Shown here one piece after another: positions 59,804 through 64,000 of a stretch of DNA of 64,000 nucleotides. Under the pieces are notes generated by a model that was not told the origin of the DNA, did no database searches, and worked only from the letters and a program-made list of their open reading frames with translations. Source of the stretch: Saccharomycopsis fibuligera x Saccharomycopsis cf. fibuligera (lineage: Eukaryota > Ascomycota > Saccharomycetes > Ascoideales > Saccharomycopsidaceae); contig CP012819.1 in the NCBI GenBank assembly GCA_001936135.1, positions 1,397,501 through 1,461,500 on the forward strand. The letters run 5' to 3'. The translations under genes and the position numbers were made by a program. The number at the start of each line of letters is the position of its first letter. Position 1 is the first letter of the stretch.

Positions 59804-61417
59804 TTAGTAAATACATAACCGCAACTTCACCGCAAAATACCGTGAAATTACCAAACAACTAGTACTTAAGAACCCAATCATTGCAATAAACACAATAAAC
59901 TTGGTATAACTGCTATCAGTGGGTTGCTTGCCAATAAAAAGACCTGAAATTGGGATCCCCGCCAATAAAGCGAATGCCACCACAAAATAACATGTCGCAA
60001 AACGTTTACCGATGTCTTCTACTCTTGAGATTTGACTAATACAAAGCGGGGCTAAACTCATTACCGCAGGAATAGCTAGACCATAAGCTACTGAAAAGGC
60101 ATACAATCCACCAGTATAATGACCAAATGGAAGCCAAATAACTAAGCAAAACAAACTTGCGGCAAACATCATCACGGTCATGAGGTTGAAATTACCTACT
60201 TTGTCAGCAGCATAACCTGCTACTGCTCTGGCAATTATTCCCATGGCATTACAAATGGTAATAAGCAAATAGGCACTATTTTCTGATTTGCCAGTAAATA
60301 AAGCATACGAGCCATAGTACGTCATGGAACACAAGAGAAACATTTCAGCAAAAGTTATGCTGAGGGTACAAAACAAGAATCGTGGTTCTTTGAGAGCATT
60401 GAAATCCACCATGGTGCCAAAATAACTTTTTAGTTGTTCTGCCAATGAAGAAGAAGAAGAAGGCGAAACCCTTTGTTCTTGGTGTCTCTGCGTAGTTTCA
60501 CTTACTGTTGAGGAGGGCAGAAACCGAGGAGTAATCAATAATACAGCGCCCAAATTCAACCCCACAAGGACAAACGCAAAAACTCTCATTGCCCAAGCAT
60601 ATCCAAGCTGAGAGTACAATACGCGAAGCATTATTGGAAAAATTGTACCCCCAACAGATGCACCCATTGTAGCGAGACCAATAGCCATTCCTCGACGTTT
60701 ATAAAAATAATGAGAGATAATTCCCACCAACGCAGTAACTTGCACTGCATACCCAAGACCAGCAATTATTCCCAAAACAATAATGAATTGATAAACCTTA
60801 GTGCAATTTCCCATAGCAAATATCCCGCAAAAGGTCAACGCGCTGCCAATTGCAGTCAAGACTCTCGGTCCATGATGGTCAAATAAAGTACCTGCAAAAA
60901 TACCAAACAATAAGGAAACAAAGAAATAAATTGAAAATACCCAGCCAACAGTTGAGGCAGAATCACTAGCTAACTGATTGTGGGAAATGTAAGTTTCGAT
61001 AGCCGATGTGCTGTTTACAAGGCCATAGGTGGTGCTTAGACCAAGAAATGATCCAAAGACGCAAAGCCAGGCTTTACAACCACCATCGGGAAAGTCCGCG
61101 GCAGCAGTGGGAGCATTGGAGGTAGCATCAGTAGCGGAACTAAAATCATCACCGTCGATGTTTATGGTTATAGTCAGGTTTTCTGCATCGCCAGCTATGC
61201 TGGGATTTAAATGGCGCACTGTTTGCTCATTGATATGATCGTTATTGTTGTTGATAGTGTGATTATTGCTTGATTTTCGAATAGTTCTTAACCGATCACT
61301 ATTGGACCCTTTTGCGAAAATATTTTTGAGCTTGATGGTCTGGACCAGCACCAACGAAGCGCTGCTAATCTTTGAGTGTCTCAACACATTTTTCAAGAAA
61401 TTACTATTCATGCTCAT
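59804..61417 (-). CDS. MFS transporter of the MCH (monocarboxylate-porter-like) family
   Basis: The 537-aa protein has a Ser/Asn-rich N-terminal tail of about 118 residues, then 12 predicted membrane helices. The first helix starts at GGCKAWLCVFGSFLGLSTTYGLVNS, the usual opening of the MCH/MCT group (DGGxxAWxxVxGxFxxxxxxxGxxNxxG). Others are DHHGPRVLTAIGSALTFCG between helices 2 and 3 and YFYKRRGMAIGLATMGASVGGTIFPI at helices 4-5. Yeast Mch2, Mch4, Mch5 and Esbp6 belong here. Mch5 transports riboflavin, and the others do not transport monocarboxylates as once proposed. The exact substrate is not readable. A CTG codon occurs at RF(CTG)PSS, uninformative for the genetic code. ATG at 61417. Confidence 0.9.
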   Translation of the reverse strand: MSMNSNFLKNVLRHSKISSASLVLVQTIKLKNIFAKGSNSDRLRTIRKSSNNHTINNNNDHINEQTVRHLNPSIAGDAENLTITINIDGDDFSSATDATSNAPTAAADFPDGGCKAWLCVFGSFLGLSTTYGLVNSTSAIETYISHNQLASDSASTVGWVFSIYFFVSLLFGIFAGTLFDHHGPRVLTAIGSALTFCGIFAMGNCTKVYQFIIVLGIIAGLGYAVQVTALVGIISHYFYKRRGMAIGLATMGASVGGTIFPIMLRVLYSQLGYAWAMRVFAFVLVGLNLGAVLLITPRFLPSSTVSETTQRHQEQRVSPSSSSSLAEQLKSYFGTMVDFNALKEPRFLFCTLSITFAEMFLLCSMTYYGSYALFTGKSENSAYLLITICNAMGIIARAVAGYAADKVGNFNLMTVMMFAASLFCLVIWLPFGHYTGGLYAFSVAYGLAIPAVMSLAPLCISQISRVEDIGKRFATCYFVVAFALLAGIPISGLFIGKQPTDSSYTKFIVFIAMIGFLSTSCLVISRYFAVKLRLCIY

Positions 61418-62228
61418 TGTGCAGTTTTCAAAAGAAAATGACGACGTTGTTCTTGTACTTTTATTGTTTTTAGTCTTGCCTATTAAACTTTCCGTTATAA
61501 TGGACTGTAATATCTTGCTTTAAATCCAAATCTCTCTGTCAAAAACACAACCTCAGTTGAGTACCATGAACTAGGAATATGAGTCAGTAAACCGCAAATC
61601 AAAAATTATACTTATTCGATAAACCAGAAGTTTAGCCGTACCTTGTTGATTACGGTTAGTGACCCTGGCCATTAAACTGTATTACTCAAACATATATTGT
61701 AGCGGATAGTCAGTACTAACTGATGTGTTGGTATATGATGCATGCCATACGATAATATTATACTGTCAAAATAGAGCATATCCTCGACATAAGCTACACC
61801 TCCTTATAGTGTTTGTCGCACGACCGTGCTCGCCTGAGCTAACATTCAGCCTCCACAGCAAAAAAAAAAATTATTCATTTGTTACGCTACGAGATTGAGA
61901 AATTGATAAAAAGCAATACAATGGTGTATTGTTGCTCCAAGGAGCCCCTAGAAATAAATTAGCAGAAAGATACTGAGCATAAGCAAAGCGCAGCAAAGCG
62001 CAGCAAAGTGTATCACGATAAGTTAGTAGAAAAATAAATAGATAAAAAAGTAAATAGATAAAAAAGTAAATAGGGAAAAAGATAAATAGATAGATCATTA
62101 AATAAATAGGTCATTAAATGGGTAATTTGCGAAGCTTCATATTTCAATAAATGCTTTCTCTCCCTCAAGAAACAAATATACTTTATAGCAAAAAAACGAA
62201 AAAAAATTAGAAATAAAATAAAGGTTTA
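61418..62228. other. Intergenic region, carrier promoter / MGS1 3' side
   Basis: A 0.81-kb region with an 11-bp repeat GCGCAGCAAAG (about 61980-62008) and a 16-bp AT-rich repeat around AGATAAAAAAGTAAAT (about 62035-62090). No gene was recognised. Confidence 0.55.
62035..62120 (+). repeat. Short AT-rich tandem repeats
   Basis: Two perfect and one imperfect 16-bp units (AGATAAAAAAGTAAAT) are followed by two copies of an AAATAAATAGGTCATTAAAT-like motif. Simple-sequence expansion. Confidence 0.7.
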
Positions 62229-64000
62229 CTACTCTTCCAAGAACCGTACTTTTTTGGGTTTAGTAGCATCATCACCGCCATTATCATTATCAGCATAATC
62301 ATCTCCTTCAGTAGTCAGCAAACAACTCACAGGATCATAATATTCATCAAACATCCTATTAACTTGCTGAATATAACTTTGTCTTCTCGACCTACCGAAT
62401 CTCGTCTTAATCCAAGGGTTTTTCCGTACTGATACTGGTTTAGAAGTGTTTGTTGGGCTGGTTGAAACTCCAGCAAAATTTTGTTCTGTGGTGTTGTCAT
62501 TATCGTTATTTTTAAAAGTGACATAGTCGGCATCCTTATAATCATCATCATCACCATCATTATCGTCGTCGCCATCGTTGCCATCAAAGTGCTTATAGTT
62601 GTCATAATGATCATCGTCATCATCATGAAAGCTTTCATTAAAATCATCATTCAGAAAATTATCATTGTTATAATCAACCGCAAAACTTTCACCCATGTTA
62701 ATATCATTGGTATCATTAACAGCTTCTAATGCTTCATCTGTTAGTATTAGTATTCTTCTCTTATTATCATTACTGTCATTGTTTCCTTTAGCAGCATCAA
62801 TTGGTCCACTGGTGGTTTCATTTTCAGTATCACAATCCGTTTCACTGTCAGACCCTCCAGCGTAGTTAATTTTGTGCAATTTGCTAGCTTTGTCGCTAGT
62901 TAAAAAACTCGGCAAACATGGCTTCTTAACGTCAACTTTAGTGTAATCTTGATTTTCATTTTTATTTTTATTTTCAATTTCGCAAGATCTTTTTCTGTCA
63001 TTTGGCAGGGTGAGTGATGATACTAGATGTAATTTGAATTGATCCATTTCATTATCGTTTGATTCTTTCTTGACCAGCAAGTTATCAGACGAGGGCGAAG
63101 AGGGTGACGATAAAGAGGCTTCTTGCTTTATAGGAGATGAGGTAAATAATGGTTCTTCTTCATCTTGAAAATCTAACCTATTGTTATCATTCCCCTCATT
63201 ATCTCCCTGGTGATAGAAATCATCATCTTGAAAATCTGTTTCACTATCACTAAAGGGCTCTCCCAAACTCGGATCATTTTCTGTTCCTAGATGTCTACCC
63301 AAAAGCACTTTAGCGCCTTTCAATTCCTTTGGTAAATAACTTTGGTTCACTTCTCCGCCCTTATAATCAACATTATTCTTATAATATTTTTTATCAAAAT
63401 CATTTCGACCATGCAATTTGTTATACAAGTCACTCTGACGACTAGTTAAATGGAAGGGGATTTGAATATCAGGGTTATTTTTAGCTAAGTCCTTAGCTAG
63501 ACCCCAGCCACGATAAATTTCAACTGATTTTGGCGCACTAGCAACTCTAATGGTGCATTGAATTAACAATTTTAATGATTTGGCAAGCCCTAATCGAAGT
63601 ACTGATTCGTATAAATTAGCACAATATACAAGACAATTGTTATCCAATATGCCAATATCTTCACTCGCTATTCTAACAATTCTTCGACAAATAAATAATG
63701 GATCATCACCGCCTTTGATCATTCGCATGAGGTAATACAATGACGCGTTAACATCACTACCGCGCACCGATTTATGGAACGCGGAAATGGTATCGTAGTG
63801 TTGATCACCCTTTTGATCAAAATTTATAAACTTTTTCACTGCGATGTGCTTTAAATCATTTTTGGAAACTTGCAACTCTATGTTTATCACTTGTTTGGTT
63901 TTCTTATCGAACTTCGTAAGAGTCAAGAAGGACAACTCGAGCAATTTCAATGCGTTTCTCAAGTCACCATTGGATACTTTTGCCAAATGGGTTACTGCTG
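62229..64000 (-). CDS. MGS1: Mgs1/WRNIP1-type AAA ATPase, C-terminal part (runs off right edge)
   Basis: The reading frame is open to the right edge, so the start, Walker A and Walker B lie outside. What is visible begins AVTHLAKVSNGDLRNALKLLEL, the sensor-2 region of the RarA/Mgs1/WRNIP1 family (SxGDxRxALNxLE). The clamp-loader-like C-terminal domain follows: ISAFHKSVRGSDVNASLYYL, RMIKGGDDPLFICRRIVRIASEDIG and PKSVEIYRGWGLAKDLA. The domain ends around YLPKELKGAKVLLGRHLG, where the family normally stops soon after. Here about 350 more residues follow, dominated by Asp/Asn and ending in a basic, conserved-looking NPWIKTRFGRSRRQSYIQQV and a KKVRFLEE tail. Mgs1 acts at stalled replication forks with PCNA and polymerase delta. 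Confidence 0.9.
   Translation of the reverse strand, partial: AVTHLAKVSNGDLRNALKLLELSFLTLTKFDKKTKQVINIELQVSKNDLKHIAVKKFINFDQKGDQHYDTISAFHKSVRGSDVNASLYYLMRMIKGGDDPLFICRRIVRIASEDIGILDNNCLVYCANLYESVLRLGLAKSLKLLIQCTIRVASAPKSVEIYRGWGLAKDLAKNNPDIQIPFHLTSRQSDLYNKLHGRNDFDKKYYKNNVDYKGGEVNQSYLPKELKGAKVLLGRHLGTENDPSLGEPFSDSETDFQDDDFYHQGDNEGNDNNRLDFQDEEEPLFTSSPIKQEASLSSPSSPSSDNLLVKKESNDNEMDQFKLHLVSSLTLPNDRKRSCEIENKNKNENQDYTKVDVKKPCLPSFLTSDKASKLHKINYAGGSDSETDCDTENETTSGPIDAAKGNNDSNDNKRRILILTDEALEAVNDTNDINMGESFAVDYNNDNFLNDDFNESFHDDDDDHYDNYKHFDGNDGDDDNDGDDDDYKDADYVTFKNNDNDNTTEQNFAGVSTSPTNTSKPVSVRKNPWIKTRFGRSRRQSYIQQVNRMFDEYYDPVSCLLTTEGDDYADNDNGGDDATKPKKVRFLEE

Overview
This window reads as nuclear chromosomal DNA of a budding yeast (Saccharomycotina). 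Its genes are dense and almost intronless. It encodes clear orthologues of yeast housekeeping proteins, has AT-rich intergenic DNA with long poly(A)/poly(T) runs, and its proteins carry many poly-Asn, poly-Gln and poly-Asp tracts. CTG codons look rare: I saw none in frame where I checked the third OPT gene. One CTG in the Gid1-like SPRY domain fits serine slightly better than leucine. A CUG-Ser (Candida/Debaryomyces-type) yeast is therefore my best guess, but this is inference and the code is not proven here. I recognised no transposon, retroelement, tRNA, rRNA or CRISPR array.

Layout. Positions 0-5.2 kb hold a small unassigned ORF, RBL2 (tubulin cofactor A), BNA1 (NAD synthesis), a spliced unknown gene, BUD32 (KEOPS kinase) and COX5. 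Positions 5.2-7.7 kb hold an alpha-type mating pheromone precursor with nine identical 13-residue peptides. Positions 7.9-11.4 kb hold the divergent pair DSC3 / BUD27-like. Positions 11.5-16.6 kb hold a divergent pair encoding two subunits of the GID/CTLH ubiquitin ligase, Fyv10/Gid9 and Vid30/Gid1. They are separated by only about 0.2 kb. Positions 16.8-19.7 kb hold a large unassigned helical protein with a poly-Gln tract.

Positions 19.7-23.5 kb are a long gene-free stretch leading into a tandem array of three oligopeptide transporters (23.5-32.8 kb). The first two share a nearly identical internal block, as expected from gene conversion. Next come TAF5, SPC98, a Zn2Cys6+PAS regulator of the Rds2/AcuM/Cwt1 type, an RCN1-like calcipressin, a PTP2/PTP3-type MAPK phosphatase, KNR4/SMI1, MCP1, an MCH-type carrier and the 3' part of MGS1, which runs off the right edge.

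Functional links. The pheromone gene carries its own Kex2 and Ste13 processing signals. The GID pair could be co-expressed from one promoter. RCN1, PTP2/3 and KNR4 lie near one another, and all three are tied to calcineurin, HOG or cell-wall signalling in yeast. The RCN1 promoter contains a match to the Crz1/calcineurin response element. The most unusual items are the pheromone (a Saccharomyces-like C-terminus and a very short pro-region), the GID divergon, the OPT conversion tract, and the apparent loss of the usual calcipressin signature motif.
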